Positions 8,710-18,305 are shown, numbered from the stretch's first letter. The stretch is DNA of 64,000 bases from an uncultured Bacteroidota bacterium (GCA_902826215.1 CADEDY010000001.1:372001-436000), one strand, 5' to 3'. Notes: generated from the sequence alone by a model not told the origin. A program made the numbers and translations.

Positions 8710-11175
8710 ATGGCAACCGAACCCACCACCATCCTCCTTCCCGTGGAGAACATGGACAGCGAGCATTGCGCGCTGATCGTGGACAAGGCTGTGGGCACCG
8801 TGCCCGAAGTGGCCGAGCACCACGTGGAGCTCAACAATCGCCGCGCTGTGATCACCAGCACCAAGCCGATGGAGGCCGTGCTGCACACCGTGAAGGCCAT
8901 CCGCGACAGCGGCTACGACGTGCTGACGATGAAGCGCACCTTCCCTGTAACGGACATGACCTGCGCCAGCTGCGTGGCCAGCGTGGAGAGCATGCTGCTG
9001 GCACAACCAGGCGTGTTGAAGGCCGCGGTGAACCTCGCGACGAACTCGGTGCAGGTGGAGTACGTGCCCGGCGTGATCGACGAGCGCGCCATGCGCACCG
9101 CGATCCAGAGCATCGGCTACGACCTCCTGATCGGCGATGAGCACGATGCCGACACCGACCTCGAGGAGTTGCAACGCGAACGCATGAAGGTGCTGAAGCA
9201 AAAGCTCTTCGCCAGCATCGCGCTCAGCATCCCGCTAGTGGTCATCGGCATGTTCATGATGCACGAACCCTGGGCCAACTTCGTGATGTGGATCCTCGCC
9301 ACGCCCGTGGTGCTGGTCTTCGGCCGCCAGTTCTTCATCAACGCATGGAAACAGGCGAAGCACCGCAGCGCCAACATGGACACGCTCGTGGCGCTGAGTA
9401 CCGGTGTGGCTTATGGCTTCAGCGTCTTCAACACTTTGGACCCGGCCTTCTGGACCGACCGCGGACTGGAGCCGCACGTGTACTTCGAAGCGGCCGCCGT
9501 GGTGATCACCTTCATCCTGCTCGGCAAGTTCCTAGAGGAGAAGGCCAAGGCTGGCACCAGCAGCGCCATCAAAAAGCTGATGGGCCTGCGACCGAACACC
9601 GTGCTGCGCGAGAAGAACGGACGGACCGAACAGGTCGCCATCGACCAGGTGAACGTGGACGACATCCTCGTGGTGCGTCCCGGCGAAAGCATCGCGGTGG
9701 ACGGCGTGGTGATCGACGGCGAGAGCTACGTGGACGAAAGCATGATCAGCGGCGAACCGATCCCCGTGCTCAAGACGAAAGGCGAAGGATTGCTCGCGGG
9801 CACCATCAACCAGAAGGGCAGCTTGCGGATGAGCGCACAGAAGGTCGGTGCCGCCACCTTGCTCGCGCAGATCGTGCGCACCGTGCAGGAAGCCCAGGGC
9901 AGCAAGGCCCCCGTGCAGCAGCTCGTGGATAAGGTCGCGGCCATCTTCGTGCCCATCGTCATCGGCATCGCCGTGCTCAGCGCCATCGTGTGGTGGACCG
10001 TCGGCGGCGAACATGCCTTCACACAGGGCCTGCTCGCGCTCGTCACCGTGCTGGTGATCGCCTGCCCCTGCGCCTTGGGCCTCGCCACGCCCACCGCTAT
10101 CATGGCCGGCATGGGTAAGGGCGCCGAGAACGGCATCCTCATCAAGGATGCCGAAAGTCTGGAGCGCGCGCGCAACATCACCGCCATCGTTCTGGACAAG
10201 ACCGGCACCATCACCGAAGGAAAACCCGAGGTCATCGAAGCCCTGGGCCTGGAAGACCAAGAAGTGGCCAGCGCCTTGTTGGCGATCGAATCACGATCCA
10301 CACATCCGTTGGCGGAGGCAGTAGTACGCCATTTACAAAGCGCCTACGTTGGCCACGAAGATCCAGTAGCGTCGACCCACCGGGTCGACAATGCCGGATC
10401 TGCGATCACCAACTACGAGGATCTGACCGGCAAAGGCGTCAAGGCCACCATCAACGGCACCACCTGGTTTGTCGGTAGCCGCCGCTTGTTGGAGGAGAAC
10501 GGAGTCCGCATCGGTCCGGAATACCGAGACAAGGAAAAGGCTTGGCAGGAACAAGCGCACACCGTCATCTGGTTCGCCGATGGCAGCACCGTACGCGCAG
10601 CCATCGCCATCGCGGACACCATCAAGCCATCGGCCGCCGAAGCCATCGCGCGCCTGCAAAAAGCCGGCATCCAGGTCTACATGCAGACCGGCGACACGCG
10701 CCGCTCCGCCGAGGCAGTCGCCAAAGCCGTGGGCATCACCCATGTGCGCAGCGAAGTACTGCCCAAGGACAAGGCCGCCTTCGTCACCGGGCTACAACAG
10801 CAGGGGCACGTCGTCGCCATGGTCGGCGATGGCATCAACGACAGCGAAGCGCTCGCCAAGGCCGACGTCAGCATAGCCATGGGCAAGGGCAGCGACATCG
10901 CCATGGACGTCGCGCGCATGACCCTCATCAGCACCGATCTGAACACCATCCCGCGCGCCATCACCCTCTCGCGCAAGACCGTCCGCCTCATCCGCCAGAA
11001 CCTCTTCTGGGCCTTCATCTATAACATCATCGGCATCCCTATCGCGGCGGGGTTGTTGTACCCGTTCAACGGGTTTCTCCTCAATCCCATGATCGCCGGT
11101 GCGGCCATGGCCTTCAGCAGTGTAAGCGTGGTGAGCAACAGCCTGCGCTTGCGATGGGCGAATTTGAACAACTGA
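8710..11175 (+). CDS. copA: copper-exporting P-type ATPase CopA
   Basis: An 821-residue P1B-1 ATPase that exports Cu(I) from the cytoplasm. Domains in order: a degenerate HMA domain (SEHC, about residues 17-20), an intact HMA domain (CASC, about residue 85), transmembrane helices from about residue 160, the actuator loop (SGEPIPV), the CPC metal site (about 451), DKTGT (about 495), and GDGIND (about 705). It starts 11 bases after the two-HMA protein, whose domain layout it shares. The island therefore encodes two different copper ATPases, CPH- and CPC-type. Its 3' end overlaps only an unlikely in-frame extension of the next gene. Confidence 0.95.
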   Translation: MATEPTTILLPVENMDSEHCALIVDKAVGTVPEVAEHHVELNNRRAVITSTKPMEAVLHTVKAIRDSGYDVLTMKRTFPVTDMTCASCVASVESMLLAQPGVLKAAVNLATNSVQVEYVPGVIDERAMRTAIQSIGYDLLIGDEHDADTDLEELQRERMKVLKQKLFASIALSIPLVVIGMFMMHEPWANFVMWILATPVVLVFGRQFFINAWKQAKHRSANMDTLVALSTGVAYGFSVFNTLDPAFWTDRGLEPHVYFEAAAVVITFILLGKFLEEKAKAGTSSAIKKLMGLRPNTVLREKNGRTEQVAIDQVNVDDILVVRPGESIAVDGVVIDGESYVDESMISGEPIPVLKTKGEGLLAGTINQKGSLRMSAQKVGAATLLAQIVRTVQEAQGSKAPVQQLVDKVAAIFVPIVIGIAVLSAIVWWTVGGEHAFTQGLLALVTVLVIACPCALGLATPTAIMAGMGKGAENGILIKDAESLERARNITAIVLDKTGTITEGKPEVIEALGLEDQEVASALLAIESRSTHPLAEAVVRHLQSAYVGHEDPVASTHRVDNAGSAITNYEDLTGKGVKATINGTTWFVGSRRLLEENGVRIGPEYRDKEKAWQEQAHTVIWFADGSTVRAAIAIADTIKPSAAEAIARLQKAGIQVYMQTGDTRRSAEAVAKAVGITHVRSEVLPKDKAAFVTGLQQQGHVVAMVGDGINDSEALAKADVSIAMGKGSDIAMDVARMTLISTDLNTIPRAITLSRKTVRLIRQNLFWAFIYNIIGIPIAAGLLYPFNGFLLNPMIAGAAMAFSSVSVVSNSLRLRWANLNN

Positions 11176-11195
11176 CCGAAACGACAACTGAGATC

Positions 11196-12080
11196 ATGAA
11201 AACCCTGAACTATCTCCTTCCAATGCTCCTGCTCAACGTCCCCTTCGGATGCAGCGCGCAGGTCAACCACGCCATCACGACCACTGTGAAGATCGACGGC
11301 GACTGCGGCATGTGCGAAACAACCATCGAGAAGGTCGGCTCCGTGAAGGGGGAAAGCGAAGTGGACTGGGACGTGGATACGCACATGGCGCGCGTCACTT
11401 TCGATAGCACGCGTACGAACCTCGACGCCATCCTGCAACGGGTGGCGCAAGCAGGCTACGACAACGAACGCTACCTCGCACCGAAAGAAGCGTACAGCAA
11501 ATTGCCGGGTTGCTGCCAGTACGAGCGCAGCTTGGTACATGCGCCCGTGAAGAATGTGGAGCTACAAATTTCCGCCGGTGGTGATGCGCACCAGCATGGG
11601 GACGCGGAAGATCACGCCGGACATGGGGAAATGGCGATGGTGCAGGACACAGCTGTGGATCACTTGAAGCCGGTGTTCGACGCCTACTTCAAACTGAAGG
11701 ATGCCCTGGTGGCGAGCGACGGCAACAAAGCGAAGCAGGCGGCCTCGGCCTTCGATGACAGCGTGCATGGCGTGCCGATGGAGAAGTTGGACCACACGGT
11801 ACACATGGTGTGGATGAAGGTGATGGAGCAGTTGATGGAGCCCACGCATATGATGGCGAAGACGACGGATATCGAGGCGCAACGCAAGCAGTTCGCGATC
11901 CTGACGGCCCCGCTGTTGGAGCTGGCCAAGGCCGCGCCGCAGGGCACGATCTACGTGGACCATTGCCCGATGTACGAGGGGGGCGCCGACTGGCTGAGCC
12001 TGGAGAAGCCGATCAAGAACCCCTTCTACGGCAGCATGATGTTGAGCTGCGGTAGTGTGAAAGAAACTTTGGTGAAGTGA
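11196..12080 (+). CDS. secreted HMA-DUF3347 fusion protein
   Basis: A 294-residue exported protein. A signal peptide (residues 1-22, ending near CSAQ) is followed by an HMA domain with CGMC (about residue 37), a His/Met-rich linker (DAHQHGDAEDHAGHGEM), and a C-terminal DUF3347 domain (from about residue 150) ending with the conserved CPMYEGGADWLS region. Both domain types bind copper or occur with copper genes, so a periplasmic copper-binding or delivery role is likely. The start overlaps the oxidase that follows (TGATG), indicating coupled translation and possibly delivery of copper to that enzyme. The ATG at 11196 was chosen because the signal peptide begins there. Confidence 0.82.
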   Translation: MKTLNYLLPMLLLNVPFGCSAQVNHAITTTVKIDGDCGMCETTIEKVGSVKGESEVDWDVDTHMARVTFDSTRTNLDAILQRVAQAGYDNERYLAPKEAYSKLPGCCQYERSLVHAPVKNVELQISAGGDAHQHGDAEDHAGHGEMAMVQDTAVDHLKPVFDAYFKLKDALVASDGNKAKQAASAFDDSVHGVPMEKLDHTVHMVWMKVMEQLMEPTHMMAKTTDIEAQRKQFAILTAPLLELAKAAPQGTIYVDHCPMYEGGADWLSLEKPIKNPFYGSMMLSCGSVKETLVK

Positions 12081-14380
12081 TGTTGCGCGCGATCATTTCC
12101 GGCTCGATGCTGGCGATCGCTTCGATCGCAGTGGGGCAGCACGACCACGCGGCGATGCGTCCGCTGGGCACTTCGGTCCCCCAAGGCGACTTTACGCCGA
12201 AGACCACGCGCTACGACCTATACGTGAACGACACGATCGTGAACTACACGGGCAAGGACCGCAAGGCCTTCGCGGTGAACGGCCAGAATCCGATGCCGAC
12301 GCTGGAGTTCGTGGAAGGCGACACGGCCTTGATCTACGTGCACAACCGCATGGCGAAGGACGAGACCTCGTTGCACTGGCACGGCCTGATCCTGCCGAAC
12401 GAGTTCGACGGCGTGCCCTATCTCACCACCGCGCCGATCAAGGCCGGCGAGACGCAGGTGTACAAGTTCCCGCTGGTGCAGCACGGCACCTACTGGTACC
12501 ATTCGCACACCCAATTGCAGGAGCAGAACGGCATGTACGGCGCGCTGATCATCCACGAGCGCAACGCTGATCCAATACCTGAGTACACCCTCGTGCTGAG
12601 TGAGTGGACGGACATGAAGCCCTTCGAAGTGCACCGTCGATTGCACAACGCGAACGACTGGTTCGCGATCCAGAAGAACCAGTTGCGGCCCGGCACCACG
12701 CAGAGTTATTGGGACGCGATCAAGGAGGGGAAGGTGGGCACCAAGCTCGGCAACGAGTGGAAGCGCATGAACGCGATGGACGTGAGCGACGTGTATTACG
12801 ATGCCTTCTTCGCCAACGGCAAACCGATCGTTGAAGCACCGCAGTTCAAGGCCGGTGATCGCGTGCGCATGCGGATCGTCAACGGCAGCGCGAGCACCTA
12901 CTTCTGGCTCACCTACGCGGGTGGCAAGATGACCGTGATCGCCAGCGATGGCGCCGATGTGGAACCCGTGGAGGTGGACCGCTTCATCATGGGCATCGCC
13001 GAGACCTACGACGTGATCGTGACCATACCCGCCGACAGCACGGCCTTCGAATTCCTCGCGACATCAGAGGACCGCACGCGTTCGGCATCGGTGTGGCTTG
13101 GGAAAGGCATCAAGCAACTCGCCACACCGCTGCAGCCGCTCAAGTACTTCGCCGGTATGAAGATGATGAACGGCATGATGAAGATGAACGGCGACCTCGA
13201 CGACATGGGCATGAACATGAGTTTGCAGCAAATGGACATGAACGTGGTGATGTATCCGGAGATCACGGGAGCTAAGAAAGATCGCTTAGCAAAGCCTCGC
13301 GATGACGGGCATAGTGGGATGGATCACGGCGATGCGGGTGGCATGTACAAGAGCAATGCGCTGTCGGATATCGTGACGCTGAACTACGCCATGCTACGGT
13401 CGCCGACGAGCACCGCGCTGCCGCCGGGGCCGGTGACGGAGCTGCGTTTCGAGCTCACCGGCAACATGAACCGCTACCTCTGGGCCATCGACAACAAGAC
13501 CATTTCGGAGACCGACAAGATCATGATCCGCAAGGGCGAGAACGTGCGCATCATCATCTACAACAACTCCATGATGCGCCACCCGATGCACCTGCACGGC
13601 CACTTCTTTCGTGTGCTGAATGGGCAGGGCGATCACGCACCGCTGAAGAACGTGTTGGACATCATGCCAATGGAGACCGACACCATCGAGTTCCTCGGCA
13701 CCGAGGAGGGCGACTGGTTCTTCCACTGCCACATCCTCTACCACATGATGAGCGGGATGGGTCGCGTGTTCAGCTATGAAGATGCACCCGCCAACCCCGC
13801 GTTACCGCTGCCGAAGAACAGCTGGCGCACCTTCCTGAAGGACGACAAAAGCTGGCACTTCATGTTCCAGAACGACATCGCCACCAACGGCAACGACGGC
13901 GAGATGATGCTGCAGAACAAGCGCTGGAACCTACAAGCGGAATGGCGCCTGGGCTACATGGAGGAACACGGTCAGGAAGTGGAAACGCACTTCGGTCGCT
14001 ACCTCGGAAAGATGCAATGGCTCTTTCCGTACGTCGGCATTGATTGGCGCACGCGCACTGAGGAACACGGCATGGCGGAGGACAACCTCTTCCAACAGAC
14101 CAACACCAAGGACAGTCGGAGCGCGGTCTGTTTTGGTGTGCAATACACACTGCCCATGCTACTCGTTGCCGACCTGCGCATCGACACTGACGAACGCTTC
14201 CGGCTGCAACTGATGCGCGAGGACATTCCGCTGTCACCGCGCCTGCGATTGGACATGATGGGCAACAGCGATCTGGAGTACATGGGTCGGTTGCGTTACA
14301 TCACCACCAAGTGGCTGGCGGTCTCCACACACTACGACAGCGATATGGGGCTGGGTGTGGGGGTGACGGTGAGTTATTGA
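12080..14380 (+). CDS. CopA-type multicopper oxidase with C-terminal CopB-like barrel extension
   Basis: A 766-residue secreted protein. After a signal peptide come cupredoxin domains with all four copper-ligand motifs: HWHG (about residue 98), HSH (about 141), HPMHLHGH (about 500) and HCHILYHMMSGM (about 548). It should oxidise Cu(I) to less toxic Cu(II) with oxygen as acceptor. A Met-rich insert (about residues 355-395, many MM, MKM and MDM groups) may add copper sites. From about residue 590 to the end, the sequence changes to alternating amphipathic strands ending in VTVSY, like the outer-membrane protein CopB, so the oxidase appears fused to a barrel. GTG at 12077 is an alternative start. 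Confidence 0.88.
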   Translation: MLRAIISGSMLAIASIAVGQHDHAAMRPLGTSVPQGDFTPKTTRYDLYVNDTIVNYTGKDRKAFAVNGQNPMPTLEFVEGDTALIYVHNRMAKDETSLHWHGLILPNEFDGVPYLTTAPIKAGETQVYKFPLVQHGTYWYHSHTQLQEQNGMYGALIIHERNADPIPEYTLVLSEWTDMKPFEVHRRLHNANDWFAIQKNQLRPGTTQSYWDAIKEGKVGTKLGNEWKRMNAMDVSDVYYDAFFANGKPIVEAPQFKAGDRVRMRIVNGSASTYFWLTYAGGKMTVIASDGADVEPVEVDRFIMGIAETYDVIVTIPADSTAFEFLATSEDRTRSASVWLGKGIKQLATPLQPLKYFAGMKMMNGMMKMNGDLDDMGMNMSLQQMDMNVVMYPEITGAKKDRLAKPRDDGHSGMDHGDAGGMYKSNALSDIVTLNYAMLRSPTSTALPPGPVTELRFELTGNMNRYLWAIDNKTISETDKIMIRKGENVRIIIYNNSMMRHPMHLHGHFFRVLNGQGDHAPLKNVLDIMPMETDTIEFLGTEEGDWFFHCHILYHMMSGMGRVFSYEDAPANPALPLPKNSWRTFLKDDKSWHFMFQNDIATNGNDGEMMLQNKRWNLQAEWRLGYMEEHGQEVETHFGRYLGKMQWLFPYVGIDWRTRTEEHGMAEDNLFQQTNTKDSRSAVCFGVQYTLPMLLVADLRIDTDERFRLQLMREDIPLSPRLRLDMMGNSDLEYMGRLRYITTKWLAVSTHYDSDMGLGVGVTVSY

Positions 14381-14390
14381 GGGAGTGCTC

Positions 14391-14412
14391 GGTTCGGAGT
14401 ACCGGACCTTCT
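14391..14412 (+). terminator. hairpin after the copper island
   Basis: GGTTCGG, a four-base loop AGTA, then CCGGACC (one G:U pair) and TTCT, 10 bases after the oxidase stop. It could end transcription of the copper island. The T tract is weak. Confidence 0.4.
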
Positions 14413-14431
14413 CCCCAGCTAACTTGCCCGC

Positions 14432-15361
14432 ATGTTCACTCCCCGAGAGAAGGCGGACCTGATCAAGAGGGAGGCGAAGCGTTCCGGCTTTCTCGCTTGT
14501 GGTATCGCGCACGCCGAATTCTTGGAAGAAGAGGCCCCACGTTTGGAGCGTTGGTTGCGTGATGGCAAGCACGGCACCATGGGCTACATGGCCAACCATT
14601 TCGATCTGCGGCTGGATCCACGAAAGCTCGTGCCCGGTGCGAAGAGCGTGATCAGCTTGGCTTACAACTATTTCACGGAGCCGAAGCAGGTTGATCCCGA
14701 AGCGCCGAAGCTGAGCACCTATGCTTACGGCCGCGATTACCACAAGGTGGTGAAGCAGCGATTGAAGCCTTTGGTGGCATTCATCCAAGAGCAGTTCGGT
14801 GACGTCGAGTTCCGCACCTTCGTGGATAGCGCACCGTTGATGGAGAAGGCTTGGGCGCAGCGTAGTGGCATCGGTTGGATGGGAAAGCACACCAACGTGA
14901 TACGGCAGGGTACAGGCTCCTTCTTCTTCTTGTGCGAGATCATACTGGATCTCGAACTCGAGCCCGACGCACCGGCGACGGACCATTGCGGCACCTGCCG
15001 GCGTTGCATTGATGCATGCCCTACCGATGCCATCACCCCTTACGGCGTGGATGGAAGTAAATGCATCAGCTACCTCACCATCGAATTGAAGGACATGATC
15101 CCCGATGAATTCACAGGGCGCATGGAAGGCTGGGCCTTTGGTTGCGACATCTGCCAACAGGTATGTCCATGGAACCGTTTCAGCACACCGCACAGCGAAC
15201 CGGAATTCATGCCCAAGTCCGAGTTGATGGGACTGTCAGCCGATGATTGGCACGGGATGACCGAGGTCGTCTTCGATCGACTGTTCGAAGGCAGCGCAGT
15301 GAAACGAACGAAGTATGCGGGGCTGAAGCGGAACGTTCGCTTCCTACGAGAAGATCCTTGA
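14432..15361 (+). CDS. queG: epoxyqueuosine reductase QueG
   Basis: Catalyses the last step of queuosine synthesis, reduction of epoxyqueuosine to queuosine in tRNA, with a cobalamin cofactor and two [4Fe-4S] clusters. The 309-residue protein has the cluster motifs CGTCRRCIDACP (about residue 186) and CDICQQVCPWN (about residue 238), plus a conserved N-terminal catalytic half (VISLAYNYF, DSAPLMEKAWAQRSGIGWMGKH). It lacks the C-terminal HEAT repeats of longer homologues, as in other short QueG proteins. A TAACTTG element five bases before the ATG (14420-14426) may be its -7 promoter element. Confidence 0.94.
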   Translation: MFTPREKADLIKREAKRSGFLACGIAHAEFLEEEAPRLERWLRDGKHGTMGYMANHFDLRLDPRKLVPGAKSVISLAYNYFTEPKQVDPEAPKLSTYAYGRDYHKVVKQRLKPLVAFIQEQFGDVEFRTFVDSAPLMEKAWAQRSGIGWMGKHTNVIRQGTGSFFFLCEIILDLELEPDAPATDHCGTCRRCIDACPTDAITPYGVDGSKCISYLTIELKDMIPDEFTGRMEGWAFGCDICQQVCPWNRFSTPHSEPEFMPKSELMGLSADDWHGMTEVVFDRLFEGSAVKRTKYAGLKRNVRFLREDP

Positions 15362-15365
15362 GCCG

Positions 15366-15560
15366 TCAGGTACGCATCGTGGTCTGGAAGACCTCGATGA
15401 TCACATCCTTGTACATGTGACCGAAGGTGGCAAGACACCATGCTTTCAGAACCAACTGGTCATGTTGACCGACCCATCGTCGGGCCTTGATGAGTTCTTT
15501 CCTGAAGAGGAGTTTATCGAAGCTGACTTTCTGGAGCACCTGTTTGCTGAACTCCATCAT
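15366..15560 (-). CDS. small conserved hypothetical protein
   Basis: A 64-residue basic soluble protein (MMEFSKQVLQKVSFDKLLFRK...) convergent with queG, their stops five bases apart. The composition is protein-like, and the sequence resembles short uncharacterised proteins I associate with Bacteroidota, though I cannot name a family. A GGAAGAAAG sequence directly upstream favours the start at 15560; ATGs at 15581 and 15578 would add six or seven residues. No function can be assigned. Confidence 0.6.
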   Translation of the reverse strand: MMEFSKQVLQKVSFDKLLFRKELIKARRWVGQHDQLVLKAWCLATFGHMYKDVIIEVFQTTMRT

Positions 15561-15734
15561 CTTTCTTCCCTGGTCCATCATTCACGGTTCGGCTTAAGCG
15601 AGGTTGAAGGTAATACAACAACAAGGCGTTCGGGGCTGATCGTGTCGAAGGGTTTTCCACCGCCGATCCCACCTGTGGACAAGGCTAACGATTGTATCCC
15701 TTGATCCGTGCCGGAAAAGTGCCAAAAAGTGTTG

Positions 15735-16589
15735 TCAGGGCTGGAATTTGCCCTCTTCGACCTGCATCACCTCATAGGATGAGGTTTCGTAGACATAGGC
15801 CACCAATGCACAGTTCTCTCCGACCCATGCACTGTTCAAAGGAAAATTCGGATAAGAGAAGGTGAGGGTGTCCCCTACGGAAGCATTCCCTGTAACGACC
15901 GGAACGCCCCACGTGCCATTCAGATTGGTGCGCAGCACGTGCCGATGTTCATAATTCGGGACGTTCGGGGGAGTGGCTTGATTGTCCAACTGCCAATCAA
16001 TGATGTGGTCCTCGGTCAGGTAGATGGTCAGATTATGATCTCCGGTGATCGGGTTCAGCACGGCAACTTTCACCTCCGCCGAAACGGTGTTCGCGGTCCC
16101 ATTGAAGTCCAGTTGGCTGAACCAGATATCGAAGTCGGCTTCTTGCCCCACCAGATCCGCAACAGCGCTGCCCCATGCGGATTGACCTAAGAGCAGGCTG
16201 CTATTGAAGACTTTCCTGCTGATGGCCCCGTTGGGCAGGAAATTCACGCCCAAGGCATTCTCGTACGCATCGCCTGCCGGTGTTCGGAAATCGGTTGAAT
16301 AGCTGCCATCGGCGTTGGGAGGTGAGGAAGGTGAGGCAAAATCAAAGGTGCAGTGAACTCCCACGATCACGAGCTCTTCCCCGTAGAGTGCCTGCAGGTC
16401 CGCCGCTGTTCTCGCGGCTTCTGGACAGTTGTTACAACGATGTCCAGTGAAATCCTCCAACAGGACCTTACGCGAAACACCTTCGCCTGGAGTCACCCCT
16501 TGTCCGGGGGCTACAACGGGGTCCTTCACAACGTCACATGCAACGGACGAGATCAGGAGAAGTGCGATGAGCAAGTGTTCGGTCTTCAT
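15735..16589 (-). CDS. Omp28-family outer-membrane lipoprotein
   Basis: A 284-residue lipoprotein (lipobox SVAC, Cys about residue 19) of the Omp28-related family. It has a thioredoxin-like first half with a CNNC motif (HRCNNCPEAA, about residue 55) and a beta-rich second half. The family is typical of Bacteroidota outer membranes; its biochemical role is not established. It is the last gene of a minus-strand operon: TlpA-type thioredoxin, DUF6029 protein, this gene, with spacers of about 7 and 12 bases. The shared theme is extracytoplasmic thiol chemistry. Confidence 0.85.
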   Translation of the reverse strand: MKTEHLLIALLLISSVACDVVKDPVVAPGQGVTPGEGVSRKVLLEDFTGHRCNNCPEAARTAADLQALYGEELVIVGVHCTFDFASPSSPPNADGSYSTDFRTPAGDAYENALGVNFLPNGAISRKVFNSSLLLGQSAWGSAVADLVGQEADFDIWFSQLDFNGTANTVSAEVKVAVLNPITGDHNLTIYLTEDHIIDWQLDNQATPPNVPNYEHRHVLRTNLNGTWGVPVVTGNASVGDTLTFSYPNFPLNSAWVGENCALVAYVYETSSYEVMQVEEGKFQP

Positions 16590-16601
16590 GCGAATGCGGA
16601 T

Positions 16602-18305
16602 CTAGAACGTTGTGGTAACGGACAACGAAAGGCCGTTGGAAGCAGGCACCGTGCGGCAAACTCCACCGACACAGAAGATCCCGGCCCGTTGACGACCGTA
16701 GTTCACTTGGAAACGCGTTCCCGAGCGGATGTAGCCCACTGACCCGATCGGATAATGGAAGCGCTCAGGAGAAACTTCCTCCTTACCATCCTTCAGGAAG
16801 GTGTCATTGAAGGTGACATAGTTGTATTGATCCATGGCAGCCACGAACCAGTGCGGGCTGAATGTGAATTCCACCAAGGCCGTTGCCCAATTGCCATGAT
16901 CCTGTTCGGTACTCAGGTGCTGTGCTTCGAAACGAACGGAGTTCCGGTCCGTGAAGTTGTGCAGGCCTTCCAGGATGAAGATGTTCGCGTGCACGGTCGG
17001 TTTGCCCGGTTTGCCTTGGATGATGTCGATGTCGTACAGGATGTTCAAGTAAGTAAGCGCGAATTGCCAGGTGGCACTTACGTTCTTTCGGATCTCCACA
17101 TTGAAGTCCTGGAAGTACTGGCGGTTCCCGGGCTGGAAGAACTTGGAGGAATAACCCAAGCGCCGGGTCGTGTCGTCAGCAAGGCCAAGGTGCATCGTAT
17201 CCAAAGCATAGGCAGTGGAGAAGTTGACAGCCAACTTGGTTCCCCGTTTTCCGCCTAGAAATGTGCCCTTCTTCCATTTATAGAAGATCTCGCCTTGTGC
17301 AGAGACCTCACCATTGGGCTGGGTAGCGTAAGGGTATAACGTTGCTGGGAGATTGTACGTGTGTTGCTTCGTGAGAGGCGGCAGGAAGTTGATGTTCATA
17401 TCGAACGGCGTTGGGGCCGAGCGATCGCTTTGGTAGAACATGTTATCGATGCTGTGCGCGCCAGCACTGATACCGAGGCCCTTCACCGAATACGTTGCGT
17501 TCAGGTGAAGTGCTTGGCCATTCTTGTAAACGAATCCATTACGGCCGTTCGGGTCGTTGACCTTGTAGGCATACTCGGCATAGACGTTCCATTTCGGCGA
17601 GGTGAAGTTCGCACGAACAGCACCCGCAGCAACGTTCTCGGGAAGGTCGAGCAATGGATCGCGGTCCTCTTGGTATTTGCTCACGAAACTGCCGCCAATG
17701 ATCAGGTTGTTCGCGCTGGTCCAAGCACTGTCGAGCAGTTCACTGAGGCTCACCTCGGCATCGATGCCACGCACGATACCGACACCCTTGACAAGTCCGT
17801 TGTTGAATCCGAAACGTTGCCTACCGATCACGGTCTTCAAGTACACCCCGCGATATGGTTTGTACTTCAATCGTACCCCATCCATGGCATTGTCCACGCC
17901 GAGGTAACGCTCCTCGTAACAGCGAAAGACCAAGCCTTGACCGAACTGTTCGAAGAAGTTGCCAGCCGTTATCTCCAGATCACTCACCTTGAACTTCACG
18001 TAGCGATATCCGAGACCACTGCCCGAATAGGCTTGGCCGGCAGGATACCCCGCCAAGCTGGGCTCGTAGCTCTCCATACGACCGCCCGCTTCGAAGTTGT
18101 TGTTGGTGTAGATGATGTTGGCCCAAGCGTTGGCCGCCAGCCGTTCTGGCGGAAGCACTGCGCCAATTGCCGAGTCGGTGTTATAGAACTGGGCATCCAT
18201 GCTGAAGTTGCCATGGAGTTGCCCACCATCTTGGGAGACAACCCTATCAGTAAGGAAAACAGTTGAAAGAAGTGCTATCGAATAGCGCAGAACGATCCTG
18301 GTCAT
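16602..18305 (-). CDS. DUF6029-family outer-membrane protein
   Basis: A 567-residue protein with a signal peptide (RIVLRYSIALLSTVFLTDRV) and a beta-rich body of amphipathic strands ending in SLSVTTTF, a terminal aromatic expected of an outer-membrane barrel. I assign it to DUF6029, a Bacteroidota family found next to Omp28 and TlpA genes. Function unknown. The ATG at 18305 lies 8 bases after the TlpA stop and begins the signal peptide; the alternative at 18326 would overlap tlpA. Confidence 0.8.
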   Translation of the reverse strand: MTRIVLRYSIALLSTVFLTDRVVSQDGGQLHGNFSMDAQFYNTDSAIGAVLPPERLAANAWANIIYTNNNFEAGGRMESYEPSLAGYPAGQAYSGSGLGYRYVKFKVSDLEITAGNFFEQFGQGLVFRCYEERYLGVDNAMDGVRLKYKPYRGVYLKTVIGRQRFGFNNGLVKGVGIVRGIDAEVSLSELLDSAWTSANNLIIGGSFVSKYQEDRDPLLDLPENVAAGAVRANFTSPKWNVYAEYAYKVNDPNGRNGFVYKNGQALHLNATYSVKGLGISAGAHSIDNMFYQSDRSAPTPFDMNINFLPPLTKQHTYNLPATLYPYATQPNGEVSAQGEIFYKWKKGTFLGGKRGTKLAVNFSTAYALDTMHLGLADDTTRRLGYSSKFFQPGNRQYFQDFNVEIRKNVSATWQFALTYLNILYDIDIIQGKPGKPTVHANIFILEGLHNFTDRNSVRFEAQHLSTEQDHGNWATALVEFTFSPHWFVAAMDQYNYVTFNDTFLKDGKEEVSPERFHYPIGSVGYIRSGTRFQVNYGRQRAGIFCVGGVCRTVPASNGLSLSVTTTF

